A stretch of 64,000 nucleotides of DNA from Rhodocollybia butyracea (taxonomy: Eukaryota; Basidiomycota; Agaricomycetes; Agaricales; Omphalotaceae): contig JADNRY010000103.1 in assembly GCA_015501585.1 (NCBI GenBank), positions 62,001-126,000 on the forward strand. Direction: 5' to 3'. The notes below the pieces were generated by a model that had not been told where the DNA came from, did no database searches, and saw only the letters and a program-made list of their open reading frames with translations. Within the stretch, counting starts at the first letter, position 1. Each line of letters starts with the position of its first letter. The position numbers and the translations under genes are program-made. This document shows positions 28,181 through 40,097 of the stretch, one piece after another.

Positions 28181-28832
28181 CTACTTGTCTTGGTCTTTCT
28201 TTGAAGCTCTAAATGTTTCTTCCCACTCCTCTTGCAAAATTCCCATAGAAATATGATCTTCCCAATGTCCATCTATCCAATTCACCTTGCGTTTTCTCCC
28301 TTCCTCTATAAAACCCCTATATATTCGCGGATCAGCAGCTTTTCTGCTTAAAATAGCTGGGCTTACATTTTCTGATATAACCTTTTTGCTCTTTCATTTC
28401 CATTAAATACACCCAGGCTTACCCGATGCAAGCCCAGAGATTGAAAGCAATAATCCACGACAAACCGTGTCACTTCTTCTCCGTATCCTCGCCCCAGAAT
28501 TTAGGCTCCAACATGATCCCAAAGATCCCGTCGCGGTTCTTTGGATGGGTCATCATTATGGAAGTGGTGCCCACAAATTCGCCTCCCTCAACGTCGTTCT
28601 TCAAGCTAGCCCTCGTTTCAATGATCAAAAACATAACAGCCTCTTCAGCCATAGCTGCGACTTTTTCCATAAATTTCGGACCCCGAGGAACGATGTATTC
28701 ATTGGATATTGTTCTCTGGATACTCGGGTTATTCCAGAGGTCAAATACACGTCGCGTATCAGAGGCTTCAAACCCACGGAGGTGCAAGTGGGCGGTGGTA
28801 AACATAGTCAGTGACAATAGACAATTCTCCAA
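28181..28832 (-). CDS. GNAT-family N-acetyltransferase, one frame break
   Basis: Transfers acetyl from acetyl-CoA to an unknown amine; RimJ/RimL-like. The N-terminal half reads LHLRGFEASDTRRVF...IFGIMLEPKFWG. The frame then stops early, but the next frame continues with the acetyl-CoA loop RGYGEEVTRFVVDY, LGLHRVSLGVFNGNERAKRL and, after a 50-bp intron at 28317-28366, GFIEEGRKRKVNWIDG, ending at TAG 28181-28183. One extra base in the CCCC at 28492-28495 joins both halves as FWGRGYG. A start at 28832 or at the next Met (28805) is possible. Either a fresh pseudogene or an under-called base. Confidence 0.8.
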
Positions 28833-29037
28833 TTCTTTTAAATATCTATCAACAATTCTGCGCCACTAATAAATATTGCTGCGGCGCAGGCGGCCCATCC
28901 CTCACCACATTGAGCAGCTGATAGCACTTCGCTGGTTTGTTGATTCCGGCCTGGCATAACTGGGTGGAATGATGAGCGGTCCGTCGTACTTTTCCGTACT
29001 GTACATGCTTATCCAATAATTATATCCAAAAGTGGAT

Positions 29038-31108
29038 CTATACATGAGGGATGAATGTTGTCCAATGTAGCGCAGCTAGGGGAAGATCTCGAATGAGAGT
29101 GAACGCAAAGACAAAGGTGGTGAGTCTGGCGACAATGTAAGTAATAAAAATCACCCTGGCTGTCCTTGCATATACTTACGGGGAGAAGAATCCTGTTAAA
29201 AATAAATCTTTTCCATCTCGATTCGGTTCCCTGGGTAGGGAATAGAACCCGTAATAACACTATAAAAGCCATGAACACTAATGGAACGAGGGTCATGCAG
29301 AGTGAGGTTGTCTGCTACAGGACTCTTTCCACGTTCGTTGGGAACTGAAAAGTCCAAGCTACACAGTGAATAGCGCCAAAAATGGCTCCTAGAAGCATCT
29401 CCAAAGACGTGGGATACAAAGAGCCATTTCCGTCAATGGGAAAAGAGTGAAGTGGTGGCCCTCCATAGAAAGTAGGGGCGCGGGTGGCGAACTCCAGGGT
29501 AGGAAAGCTCGTAGAATCAAGTTCAGTAGCCGGGGACGTTTGCGTCATTACGTTCGGTAAGGACTGAAGAGACTGGGTGCTCATTGCGTAGACGCTTGTG
29601 ACATTGATTTTGGGCCACCAAGGCGAGACAAATGCAGCCAGGGATAGGAGGAATCTCGTCCAAAAACGGTTGATATACCGCTTGCCATGCTTTAACAGTG
29701 AAGGGAGGGAGTAACAGTGAAGAGTGCCCGAGTCCGAGTTGACGACTGTGATCTCCAGCCCTTCATATTCACGACTGGACTTATATCTTCTGTGCCTATG
29801 GATTCCGAAGATGCAACGGAAGGTTCACAATGGCATATTTCTTTTGGATTCCGATCAGCGGCCTGTATAGGCAAAGTCAAGGGTAGCCGTGAAGATCCTG
29901 CATCCGTAATACAAGCATCGTCAGGACCAGCAGCGAAGTTATAGAAGTCGTAATGTAATGGGAGGAGGAGAGGAGGAGAATTTTTGGGAACGTTTTGATG
30001 GAAGGAAGTGTTACATCGTTGTCATCTGGATGAAAAGGGTCTTCGATAGATCGCTTATCTTTGTTTCCTTTTTTCCTTCATCGCTCCATCAGTCCCAGCG
30101 GGTTCAACTAGAGGTACTAGAGGTAATGATAGGTCAATCCGGGACAAAGATAACCTTGTTGAGACGAATGTGTCGGATGTGTCGGAAAAGAAGTATTTCC
30201 CAAAGAAATCAGTGGAAAATCCAGCAGCGGCTTGTAAAGGGGATTGAAACTGAGAGTGAATTTCCTGAGGCGCCTGCAAAGTGTCCATCTCTGTGTTTTC
30301 CACCATAACATGGCGCTGCGCCAAATTGTCGTTGGCGACCGGCAGGACATTCTCAGAAGTCCCAGAGACAGACCGCATTGACAATAAAATTGGTTAACGA
30401 ACATCCACAGGCTTTGTCCACCACATCATATATGTCAATATATTGAGAGAGGCAAAAGCGACAGTGGTGATCTCGAGTTCGGTGATGCTGAACTGCTCGA
30501 GAGATGACCTGGGCCATGAACCAGGTTGTCTGGACCATAATAAGTGTTTTCGACACAACGTCTCCCTTACTTTTGTCCATGATCTCGGAACTGGTGATGG
30601 AAGGTAAATGGACAGATTTTTTCTCCAGAAGGGTGGCGAGTTCCGATGCCTGTAGGACCCCAATGACCTCTCCAGAGTCTTTGGTGGCCACCCATGACCA
30701 GAAACATGCCATGAGTGAGCGTCCAATCAGAACCTGCAGAAACTTGAGTACAGAAAAATACAACAGTATCCAAAACTTACATCCGGGATAGATATGTAGT
30801 TGTTTTACTGCTCTTTTTGTGGACCACAATTGATTTGCTGCCCACAAGATGATATATTCTGGAGCGGTGAGTGCCACAGCTAGTATCTTGGTTCTTCGCC
30901 ACAAGGGCTCCTGATCAGAGTCATGGGATGGAATATTCGGATGAGCTGCAACCCAAGTACATGCAAAGATCGTCGTAAGACTAATCCCTGGGACAGTGCG
31001 AGTAGAACTGATATTGGGAGCAACCTGGGAGAAGCCGTTCGTGTCGATGGCTGGGATAGGAAGAGCAAACCCTTCCCGTATGAAGTAAAAGAGCACCGCG
31101 ATGAGCAT
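29038..31108 (-). pseudogene. Broken multi-transmembrane protein (agaric family)
   Basis: Resembles a basidiomycete family of polytopic membrane proteins of unknown function. Recognisable blocks in order are TTIFACTWVAAHPNIPS, EYIILWAANQ, SGEVIGVLQASEL, KGDVVSKTLIMVQTTWFMAQ, ITELEITTVAFASLNILTY with WWTKPVDVR, later LLGAIFGAIHCVAWTFQFP, and a C-terminal exon YIVARLTTFVFAFTLIRDLP ending at 29038. The frame changes near 30690 and 30490. There is a TAA after PVDVR near 30393 and a TAG where Trp is expected after NVERVL near 29313. Two stops plus two shifts make a pseudogene the best reading. The start at 31108 is inferred from a hydrophobic signal-like segment. Confidence 0.7.
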
Positions 31109-31294
31109 TTCCTTGGAAGGACTTAAAGATTTTTTTAGCGCCACAACCAGTGATGACCCTGAGTGGCCGATAGTCTTCGGCCAGTCTTCGGCCGAACTCG
31201 TTAAACCACCACCACCGTGACCACCACCCATCCGACGAACCAAAGATAAATTTTGGGGGATTCTTGAATGAAAAATGTGGATTTTAGGGTACAT

Positions 31295-34077
31295 GTCAAT
31301 GAAAGTCGAAGCAGAGGTACGTTCTCTTGCTTATATCTAGTCCCGGCTTAACGCAGGCTTCAAAGGTTATCTTCAAACAGGGTTCCATGTTGCTTGAAAG
31401 TACTTGCGGAAGCCGGCTTCCATGTAACTTTGATCAATGCCACTCACCATTTTTGGATACGTTCTGATTGTCTGAGTCTCCAGTCATCTCGCTCGCCTCG
31501 CTATTGCTAAGATCAGCCAATCACTCAGAGTCCGGTGTGATAGTCTCGGAGAAATCGATAGCATCTTTCACATTGCTTGGAGCAAAAAGTCTATCCTGAC
31601 TCGGATGCTTAGATTGTTATGGAAGTGCCACATGTGAGAACGATCTCTTTAAAACCGCTGCTATTTGAGTGCGAAACAAATGCGGCATCCTAGTTGTTGG
31701 AGGTACGTAGCATTACCATCGAATACGCTCTTTGCAAGTGTCTCAGCTCCAAAACGACAATCGTTTTATTCGTCTCTGAAGCCTAAATAACTCCTGTCCC
31801 ATGTGGTACGTTCAGATTTATCGATCGCTACGCTGTACACTCAGAGTCCAGTGTGATGGTAACATATAGATCTTTCTCGTCCGTCATGCTTCAAAGTAAC
31901 GAATTTGTCTGCCATTTTCTGACACTCAAATCGTGACGAAAGGTACTTAACCAATGGCACGAACGGGCTTCGCATCTGGTGGAATAGCCCGTCCAAAACT
32001 ATTAGTCTACACGAAATTATTAGTGCGGCTTTCTAGTTGAATGATTGAGGTACGCATTATTACCATTGAATATGAACAGGGGGACATGTCCGAGATACTT
32101 TTTCAATACTGCTTCGAAAAAGTCCACCAGGCTCCTTTGGTACGAATTTTCCCTAGGCACATTGACAGAACCGGCAAGTACCGTGGTGGTTTAAAAGAAG
32201 CTCGTTTCTGTACTCTTAGACTGTCAACCTCACCCATACTCGCATCCAAAATCACAAATATCATTCCGTCCGAGTCATGCCTCCAAAGTTAGATCCCTTG
32301 GTAATGGATTTCAAACCTTCGTATCTCTTACCAACGGAGCAGACCACGATCACGCAACTTTGCCAGAATGCTCGGGAAGTTCACAGCAACCTAAGAAGCT
32401 CGACTTTGGCAAGCGTTTATGCGGCGTAGGGCCTTTTTCTTGCTCCATTTCTGGTCTCATATTTATCTTCTTTTTTTAAGGCCCCCTGACCCGGTTCAGG
32501 GACTTCCTCGCAGATGGTGGCATACCACCGACAACGACACTGAACTCCATATCACGGTCAGATGGAATCGCCTGAGCCCTGGCGATCGAACCCATATCTA
32601 TAAGAATGGAAGAGTGAACTTTAAACCGCAAAGGTCACCTAGGCTGGCGACCCGTGCCCTTCCTGAAGGGGAGGAACCTGATGATTCGGATGCCAGGTCG
32701 GTGGACTCGGTGGAATTCTGGGACGAGCCCACGACAGGGGATTAGGTGCGTTTTGTTGTCTCCCAGGCTATATACGATCTAATCCTCACACTAGTGTTCC
32801 ACCATAGCATGATGAGAGTAGCTGAATCGCTGAATTCATCGGAGATATTGTCTGGATTTGATATCACATTTTGTACAAATATGTAAGGATCTACGAAAGC
32901 GGCTAAACAAGTTGCTTATAAGAATCACTCATCAAAGTTCAACTCGTCCTCCCCGCTTCTCAGATGAACCCCAGACTAACGACTTCGGAATTGAGGCGGA
33001 TCTTAGATAGTCTAGAAGATTGTTTTGGGGGTATGCAAATTGAGAGCTAAATCGTTGAACGTACGAGTAAGTGGACTTCGGAGCCAGAGGTATGTCCAAC
33101 TTGAATAGTACACTGGAACCCTTTCTCGCTAATTAAAGTATATGGATTCTCCCACCACATGACAGAGGCAAGGTAGGACCACTCTGCCCATCCGATTCTT
33201 CGCTTCTTAGAAGGATTAGGCAGGAATTTTTTTAACAGTCCAGGATGTGAAGAAATCGAAATGAACTTAGGATACGCGACGCAAAACTTGCTGCACATAT
33301 GAGTGAGTCGTTTGAGCCTGAGGTGTGTCCAACTTGAGCACTATCTGTTACATTCCTTTATTCTTGTACTCTTGTATTCACGTTTATGATGCAGTGTTGG
33401 CTCCAAGCGAAGAACTTCTCTGGACAGCCTGAGCAAACTTGGTGCCTGAACGCTGAACTTTAAAATATTTTTTGTAGGCCAAAGATTTGACAGTTTGTAG
33501 CGTCCTTCACTACTAACCAGTGCTTGCTGCCTTCTAGAACACGTTTAACTCTTCTATTTTCATCGGATACTGGATGCCTTGTCGGCTCGCGCTGACGCGT
33601 ACGGTTTCTTTTGCACTGGAAGTTATCTAATATTCAGCGAAACTGAACATCTATCAACCAGTGCTGTACTACGTGACTCTTTCCTGAAGTATTTTCCCTT
33701 TTACTAACGCTGATTTTAAGGCGTCTTTTGAAGTTTGATCGCGCGTTTGGAGGATTCGGGTCGCCTGCATACGCGTGCTCTCGGTCGTACGAACTGTGAC
33801 TAGCTCGAGATGATGGGAACCCGCCCCAGTTGACTTGCAAGAGGTGAGGTCACTTAACAGGATTTTGGCGGCTAACTGTTTGTATTGTGCCGAGGGGGGT
33901 GCTCTGCCCGATTGGTTGACAGTGCTATTAAATTGCTTCAGTTCATCGGTTTTCCAACTTTTCTTTTGTTCAGCTCCCCAGTTTCTTTCTAGCCAGCGTG
34001 TTGGGTTGGCTGGTAGAGTTGCCTCGATCGCTCTCCCGTGTGCTTGGCATGTCCCTCTGCCAAATCCAAGAGTGCTC
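31295..34077. other. Long gene-poor interval with degenerate repeats
   Basis: No supported gene. About 31490-31900 and 31950-32300 share diverged pieces (GAGGTACG...ATTACCAT(C/T)GAATA; CGTCCG...TCATGC(T/C)TC(C/A)AAAG). A 108-codon frame at 32419-32745 has an acidic end (EEPDDSDARSVDSVEFWDEP) but no recognisable domain. GTGTCCAACTTGA-like sequence occurs at about 33090 and 33325. Confidence 0.45.
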
Positions 34078-35247
34078 ATGGTCAGTAAATTTTTCCAATG
34101 TATGCACTGAGATCGAACTCACTGATGCGGTTCGCAGAACGCCACACTTCACGACAACCTCCCAGACGAGCTCATTCTACGCCTTGAGCTTTCGGTGTCC
34201 AGTTTAGAAAAAATACTGGAACATCCTGCGGTTCGAAGCTTGGCAGATAGAAGGTCGGCCAAGTTACCACACTACAAACTTCTCTTTCGATCAATGGTGA
34301 CTTTTGAGTTCCAACGTCTCTTCCAAGAAAAATCCCCCACCTCCGAGCAGCATACTCTGGCTTTCAGCAAAATCGTCACCCTCGAGAAGAAAAATCTCCT
34401 TCAACAAGCTTTAAAGCATCTCCGATTAACCCTTCCTTCGTGCCCCCGAGCGAAACCTGCCTCTCGAAATTTGACACCCGATCATTTCCTCCGTGAAGCT
34501 GGTGCTAAATCGCAACGGCCGAAAAAGAGCCAGAGTGTTAAGAAAGCACTGCCTCAAACGTATTTGGCATCGCCGAGCTCCTGCTCTTTCGAAAGTGGAA
34601 GTATGGCGAGCTCGTCGCCTACAGCATGGAGCCGACGCGAAACGGTTTCCCCAGACTCTGCGGCTAGTAGGGAGAGAATTATACGGGCATCGCCCTATCC
34701 CAGTCTTCCCTCGTCAATTCTCATGCCTTCCCCTGCATCATCGTCGAAAGTGGCACTCGAAGATTTTGACCAGATGCTCGAGCGTGGATTTGACGGCACC
34801 GGTTGGGTTACTGAGAACGATTGGACTCGAAGCTCTGCGATTTTTGAATACCCAGCATACTATGGGCTTCCACAGGTCGAGGGTAGTTCGCTCGAGCTCC
34901 TAGGATTCGAAATCTATTCACCAAAACCTTTACTTTGGAATGGAGGCATGGCGGAAGCAGACTGCTCTGGCAGGAAGCCGAATTTTCGTGTTGGCTCTCC
35001 TAGCATCTCCGAGTCTCTAGGGCTAGAGATCCACCGACCACCCAACCCCTTATCTTGCTCACTCGTAGAGCCAGGAATGGATTACTCGAGCTGGAGACGG
35101 GAGACTGACGTCTCAAACTCTGCGAGGGCTGTGCAGCCTTTGCTTCCTTCCGCACTTCCTTCTGCTGCTAAAGACGACCAATGGTGGTTGGAGTTGGAGC
35201 GAGCTATAACCCCTAGGCTCCACAACGTTCAAATCGTCCCGGAATAG
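34078..35247 (+). CDS. Hypothetical disordered protein
   Basis: Not recognised. A long open frame from 34138 to 35247 begins NATLHDNLPDELILRLELSV right after a plausible acceptor (CGCAG). The best start is the ATG at 34078-34080, directly followed by a donor (GTCAGT); the intron 34081-34137 is 57 bp. That would make the first coding exon a single codon and the protein 370 residues. The N-terminal 90 residues are helical (SSLEKILEHPAV, KLLFRSMVTFEFQRLF). The rest is Ser/Pro-rich, with EDFDQMLERGFDGTGWVTE near the middle and a final WWLELERAI. No homeodomain or other DNA-binding motif is visible. The frame is long for chance, hence the call. Confidence 0.45.
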
Positions 35248-35953
35248 TTCTCAAAGCGACTATGTGTGGGTTCACGGGTGTTTTAGCGATGTGTCTAGGA
35301 GTGGAAAGTGAGTAGGGAATGGGCCTGCGATTGACGTGGAATCTCTTACGACTCGAAGTACGAACCTCGATTTTCTTGACTTTTTTGAAGGTGGACGTTG
35401 TACAAACGACTTTCTCCATTGGCATGTTTGTACCGACTGTCGGACTCCAATAAAGCATAACGCCGGGAGTCTGGGAGTTGGTGGACGAGGAGAGTGAGCT
35501 CGAGATGCGATTGATGGAGGTGTGAGTGTACGGGATACACTCCATCAGTCGCAGTTTGAGCTCCTCTTTATATCCTTATCGACTATTTATTATACCCTTA
35601 TACTTACCTTAGTACAATAGTATTGACAGCGCTAATAGAGCTTGAATAGAGCTTGGTATTCCGTTTTGCCGTCTTTGTTTGATATCAGACCCTTTGACCT
35701 TGTTCTTTGTACAGGGGTTGTTGTTTTATTTTAATGTTTCTGTAGTAACGTTGCTTTGATGAAAATGTCAACTCCTGTTGAACGTTGTTGAACGCTGTGG
35801 GTGACCGTAGTGGCAAGTGTGGTAACAAAATAAGCGCTCACCAAACACATGAATTTGCTCTCAACTCTCCGTTATCCGAGGCGCGGGCCTGCGCTGGGTC
35901 TCGTGCTACTGAACGCACGATACTCGGCCTATTCCTCAGCTTGACAAAAAACT
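35248..35953. other. Intergenic, no gene seen
   Basis: A 110-codon minus-strand frame at 35213-35545 overlaps the previous gene's end and has no domain. The remainder is AT-rich upstream sequence of the monooxygenase. Confidence 0.45.
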
Positions 35954-37338
35954 ATGAATCAAGAAGTCTCCAGCCTTCATGTAGCTATCATAGGAACAGG
36001 TATGGGCGGACTAGCAAGTGCTTTATCTTTAGCAAAACACGGTGTACCACATATCGATGTTTACGAGACGGCGTCCAACCTTGGATTCGTTGGTGCGGGC
36101 ATCCAGCTCGCGCCAAACATGGGAAGGATATTGAATAAACTTGGATGCTGGGAACCGATAGCGAAAGAGGCTACAGAGATCAAGGTAGCGAGCATTAGAC
36201 GTGAGTTTTAGATACTCGTGAATTTAACCAAGTATTTCTCATTTGATCTACAGAGCACGATAGCAACAATGAATTGGGCCATGTAGATTTTTCCTACGTA
36301 GGCAGAGACTATGGGATACCTCATATGGTGGGACATAGGTCTTCGTTAGCAGAGGGAATGTACGAAGCCTGCAAGAAAGAAAAAGCTATCACCTTTCACT
36401 TTAGGTCGACCTGTAACGGTATCAAATCATGGACTCCAAAACCCACATTCACTGTTACACCTCGAGATGGCGAACCGTACGATGTCTCAGTAGACGTCGT
36501 TCTCGCTGCCGATGGTATCAAGTCCGTCGTGCGCCCCCAGATTCTGAAAAACCTCGGTGTCGAAGCCGAAGTCACTGATTCAGGACAATCCGCATACCGC
36601 ATTATGCTTACCCGAGAACAAATGTCGTCTGACCCAGAGATGCTCGAACTCTTAAACTCTGACCAGGTAACGCGTTGGATCGGCGAACGTCGACACATTA
36701 TCGCGTATCCTATCAGCAATAAAACTATATACAACATATCTACCGCCCAGCCTGATATCCACTTTGCTGATGCACCCTCTGCGACATACACCACCCGCGG
36801 CTCAAAAGCTGACATGCTTGATAATTTCAAGGATTTTTGCCCGCTTATCCAGCGCATGTTGCATCTAGTACCAGATGGAGAAGTATGCGAGTGGAAATTA
36901 CGTGTGCATAGTCCGCTTCCGACCTGGGTATATGGTAACGTTGCACTCGTTGGCGATGCTTGTCATCCTACGCTACCGCATCTGGCGCAGGGAGCCGCCC
37001 AGGCTATCGAAGATGCAGGGGTTTTGGGAGTTGTGTTGTCTATGTTGCCGGACCGGAGCACAGAGTCGATTCGAAAGGCGCTGAGGGTGTACGAGAAAGT
37101 TCGGAAGGAGCGGGCGGAGATTTTGGTCGATATGGCGGCGGCATCGTGCAGGACGTTGCATCTGGGTGAAGGAGCCGCAAGGGAAGAGAGGGATAAGCAG
37201 TTTGCAGCGTTGAAGGACAAAGGGGGCCGAGTCCAGACAAGGCGGTAGATGCGGAGGTACAGAAGATGATTATGGGGACGGACGTTGTGGAGGAGGCGCG
37301 AGAGGTTTTCCGAGTGGAGTTTGGGATAGAGATATAAC
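35954..37338 (+). CDS. FAD-dependent monooxygenase, salicylate-hydroxylase-like
   Basis: A class A flavoprotein hydroxylase using NAD(P)H to hydroxylate an aromatic substrate; the substrate is unknown. Exons 35954-36200 and 36254 onward, with a 53-bp intron. Motifs are the N-terminal FAD fold VAIIGTGMGGLASALSLAKHG, then VGAGIQLAPN, the second motif VLAADGIKSVVRPQ and the third GNVALVGDACHPTLPHLAQG. The frame as given stops at 37248 (413 residues). One extra base in GGGGGCC at 37222-37228 extends it by about 30 residues, with DAEVQKMIMGTDVVEEA, to TAA 37336-37338, which matches the usual family C-terminus. The first start codon of the frame is used, as the FAD strand begins nine residues later. 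Confidence 0.92.
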
Positions 37339-37645
37339 ATTCCGGAGAAAAGAGGGAGTCGATGACGGGGTGGAGGCTGTATAATTAAAGAGAAGCAAGA
37401 CTTTGCTGATGGCTTGGAACACAGACGCTCTGCATCACTTCCTTTTGTTTCAACTATGTATTAACACAGAATTACATTTGGTTCGGCTTTTCTACTGCTT
37501 TGAATGTGGTGTAATCTGTCTGTGAGAGTGTACTTCAGTCACTAGGATCCTCCTTCGATCCAACGGGCATGGAAACATCAATTGCACTGGATAAGAGATC
37601 AAGTAATATTCTAGAAGATACAAGAACTCGAATCTCCTACCCAAT

Positions 37646-38986
37646 CTATGCACTTGAGTCGGATACAGTCGCCAGAATTTCTGCCTTCCATTCCTGCAAT
37701 GGCACGTCCTGAACAAAGCACCTCTCAGCTTTAACTGGAAAATCCTCGAGAAACTCCTCCACCACTTCGAGTTCAGGCTTACCCTCCATATTATAATATC
37801 CCGCATACACTATCAGATTGACACGCTGTAATGGACACTCCGACCGCTTTACGACCATTTTTAGCTCGCTAAGAGAAGTGCCAGCTTCGAAAGCTGCTTC
37901 GGGCCAGCGTTCAATATCAACCAGGTCGGGCAATGTAACATCCAGTTTGGTCAACTTGGGAAGCGTAACATAGGTCCAGGCCCCATGTTCGACTTTTCTG
38001 TCATTATCAAGGTCTCCACCGATGTCCAAGGCCAAGAGAGAGGACTGACAAGTGATTAGATTATCATCAGAGCCCTCTCTGAAATCGAGAGACTGGAGTG
38101 TCAAAAACTCCAAACAAGGGCACAAGTGGAGTAATCTGGCAAGAGATCCACCACAGTAGCGGTGAATTTTCAAAACCTTCAAACTTTGGCTCGCTATAGC
38201 ATCTGCGTCTGACTTCAAGAGCACAGATAGCTCCAGTTTCTGGAGAGGAGGGTGGTACTCCAAGAACGGAGCCGGGAGGAAAGTTATGTTGGTGCCAGAG
38301 TTATAGGAAAAATCTTCGAGAAGAGGAAAGCGTGTAGCGGAGTGTTTGAGAAGAAACAGGATATTACCCGGATGTACAGACACCAGTGCTGCCCGTCTCC
38401 ATCTGTGGCCTTGGGCTACCAACATGGTAATGACAGATGGAGGAACATCACTCTCAAGGCCTGCTAGAACAATCCTAACATTCAAGGGCGCTGAGGCTCC
38501 CGATCGCAGAATGCATTCAGTCAGAAATGCAGTCACTTCAGCAGTGAGTAGCGGATTACCCAGGTGGCAATCTATCCTGGACCAGAAGTTAGCGTATGAA
38601 AGAGCCTCACGTCGCCACCGAAAGCAAATCCAGGTGAGTAAAAAGATACGCCCAGATAGCTTGGAAGACTCTAGGAATGAGTAGGTAACACCAGGTTTAC
38701 TGGATGTCTCGATGAGTAGTTGAAAGATTTCCGTCAAAATGTCCGAGGGAAGGGTTCGAATGGGGGCCAGCAAAGATTCCTGCAGTTCCAGGACCCTCAA
38801 AATTTGGCTATGAGTGGTACTATCGGAGCAGGTTTCCAAATCGCTTCGAGTCTGATCGATTAGAGCGCGTAACGTAGCTCGGGCAACAGGAGAATTGGGA
38901 ATGTCGTTGTGGCGGCTTTTGGCAAGAGTACTGCATGGAGCGCCCGGTAGGTAGATCCAAGGGAAGAGCACATCTGTGGAGAGCAC
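37646..38986 (-). CDS. F-box protein
   Basis: Probable SCF substrate receptor. One exon of 446 residues. After a variable N-terminus come SDTL-type helices and the F-box core APIRTLPSDILTEIFQLL with FRWRREALSYANFWSRI. Leucine-rich repeats follow, including LQKLELSVLLKSDADA and CPCLEFLTLQSLDF. It is intact. It belongs to a different subgroup from the gene at 2632-4293. A decayed copy of its 5' end lies at 41068-41290. Confidence 0.8.
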   Translation of the reverse strand: MLSTDVLFPWIYLPGAPCSTLAKSRHNDIPNSPVARATLRALIDQTRSDLETCSDSTTHSQILRVLELQESLLAPIRTLPSDILTEIFQLLIETSSKPGVTYSFLESSKLSGRIFLLTWICFRWRREALSYANFWSRIDCHLGNPLLTAEVTAFLTECILRSGASAPLNVRIVLAGLESDVPPSVITMLVAQGHRWRRAALVSVHPGNILFLLKHSATRFPLLEDFSYNSGTNITFLPAPFLEYHPPLQKLELSVLLKSDADAIASQSLKVLKIHRYCGGSLARLLHLCPCLEFLTLQSLDFREGSDDNLITCQSSLLALDIGGDLDNDRKVEHGAWTYVTLPKLTKLDVTLPDLVDIERWPEAAFEAGTSLSELKMVVKRSECPLQRVNLIVYAGYYNMEGKPELEVVEEFLEDFPVKAERCFVQDVPLQEWKAEILATVSDSSA

Positions 38987-39480
38987 GCGGAATCCACGTC
39001 GGACGGCGACATGGTGGTGTCACTGATGCCCAACGCGGTTCACATGATGCAAGTGGCGCCACTGAGCGCCTCTTTCAGTGACTCACTCTTTAATATACGG
39101 TGACTAGGGCGTAAATGTATCGTACAACAAACAAGTAATAGCTGGCGTAAAAGCCGAAAAGTAACTAAAATGGGCATCCACTACTTGTGGGCCAAACCAG
39201 TACAGTGGGCCCAGCTAATGTGTCATAAAGTAATTCATAAAAAAACCATGAACAGATCATGCTTTAACTCATAGTGTGTCGAATGTAAGTCTACAAGGAA
39301 TATCGGAATACAGAATACAATTTGCAAGGAGTACAGATGAGAAAGTCCAGATGCAAGAGCCGATATATATATTTATATCTTATGAAGGAAAAAAAACGGA
39401 CAATGCAGAAGAAAAGAACAATATTGAAAATAGCAAAGAGGAAGAACTTGAACCCTACTCTGAATATCGAGTGCACCTCG
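38987..39480. other. Intergenic, no gene seen
   Basis: Upstream of the F-box gene and downstream of the DUF6699 gene. Only short A-rich frames. Confidence 0.5.
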
Positions 39481-40097
39481 TCATGAAAGATGGAGGATCC
39501 ATGCTCCATTAGTCGAAGGCTCCAATCCCATGAACCTAGTATACCCTCTCAGAAAATCGACCCTTTTCACCCCCTTATGTTTCTCCGTATTGTACGCATA
39601 TCGATCATCAAAACGTCTGCAGCGCATCTCGTACGCCGCACGCACTCGCTCAAGATCCTTCCTGAAAGGAATAGCTCTCATCTCCGAGGGGGTAACGCTT
39701 TGCCGCAGGGAGTAATAGATGGCATTGAAGACATCGTGGGCAGTAACATACTGCCTGTTAAATGACGGGTGGACGGAGATGGGCCAGGAATGATGTGGAA
39801 TATGAATTAGGAGGAAGGGGGTGAGAGGCAGAACGGCGGGTTCGGAAAAGGAGAAGCCTCTGTAGGCGTGGTGATGTAGGACATGGGCAAAGAGACATCG
39901 TAGTTGATGCCTGAGTGGTGCGAGTAGGCAAGGAGTCTATGTGCCCGAGGAGGCTCCCCAGGAAAGGAAGAGTAGGTCGATGAGCCTGTAGGGGATGGCA
40001 TCGACGGCACGAAATAAAATTGGGAATCCTCCGTGGCAGGGTGGGCAGTCGCCACATTTGCGAACCGAACCCGCTTGTTGTCTCGTTGGAAGAACAT
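39481..40097 (-). CDS. DUF6699-like protein, one frame break
   Basis: A conserved agaricomycete protein of unknown function. The start at 40097 gives FFQRDNKRVRFANV, then SPTGSSTYSSFPGEPPRAH and YSHHSGINYDVSLPMSY. In another frame the domain continues as HSWPISVHPSFNRQYVTAHD, VFNAIYYSLR, RRFDDRYAYNTEKHKGVKRV and FLRGYTRFMGLEPS, ending at 39481. The two parts join if the GGG at 39838-39840 had one more base. Joined length is about 205 residues, normal for the family. Upstream in-frame sequence to 40289 exists but lacks family features. Confidence 0.8.

Noticed and set aside
32419..32745. 108-codon frame with acidic C-terminus
   Set aside because: No homologous motif, no intron structure, isolated in a degenerate region.
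34493..34903. Basic open frame (RNGRKRARVLRKHCLKRIWHRR) that could suggest a DNA-binding or homeodomain protein
   Set aside because: It lies inside the longer 34138-35247 frame in another phase, and no WFxNxR homeodomain signature is present.
35213..35545. 110-codon minus-strand frame overlapping the end of the unknown gene
   Set aside because: No family features; overlap with a better-supported frame on the other strand.
36396..36857. 153-codon minus-strand frame
   Set aside because: Antisense shadow of the FAD monooxygenase.
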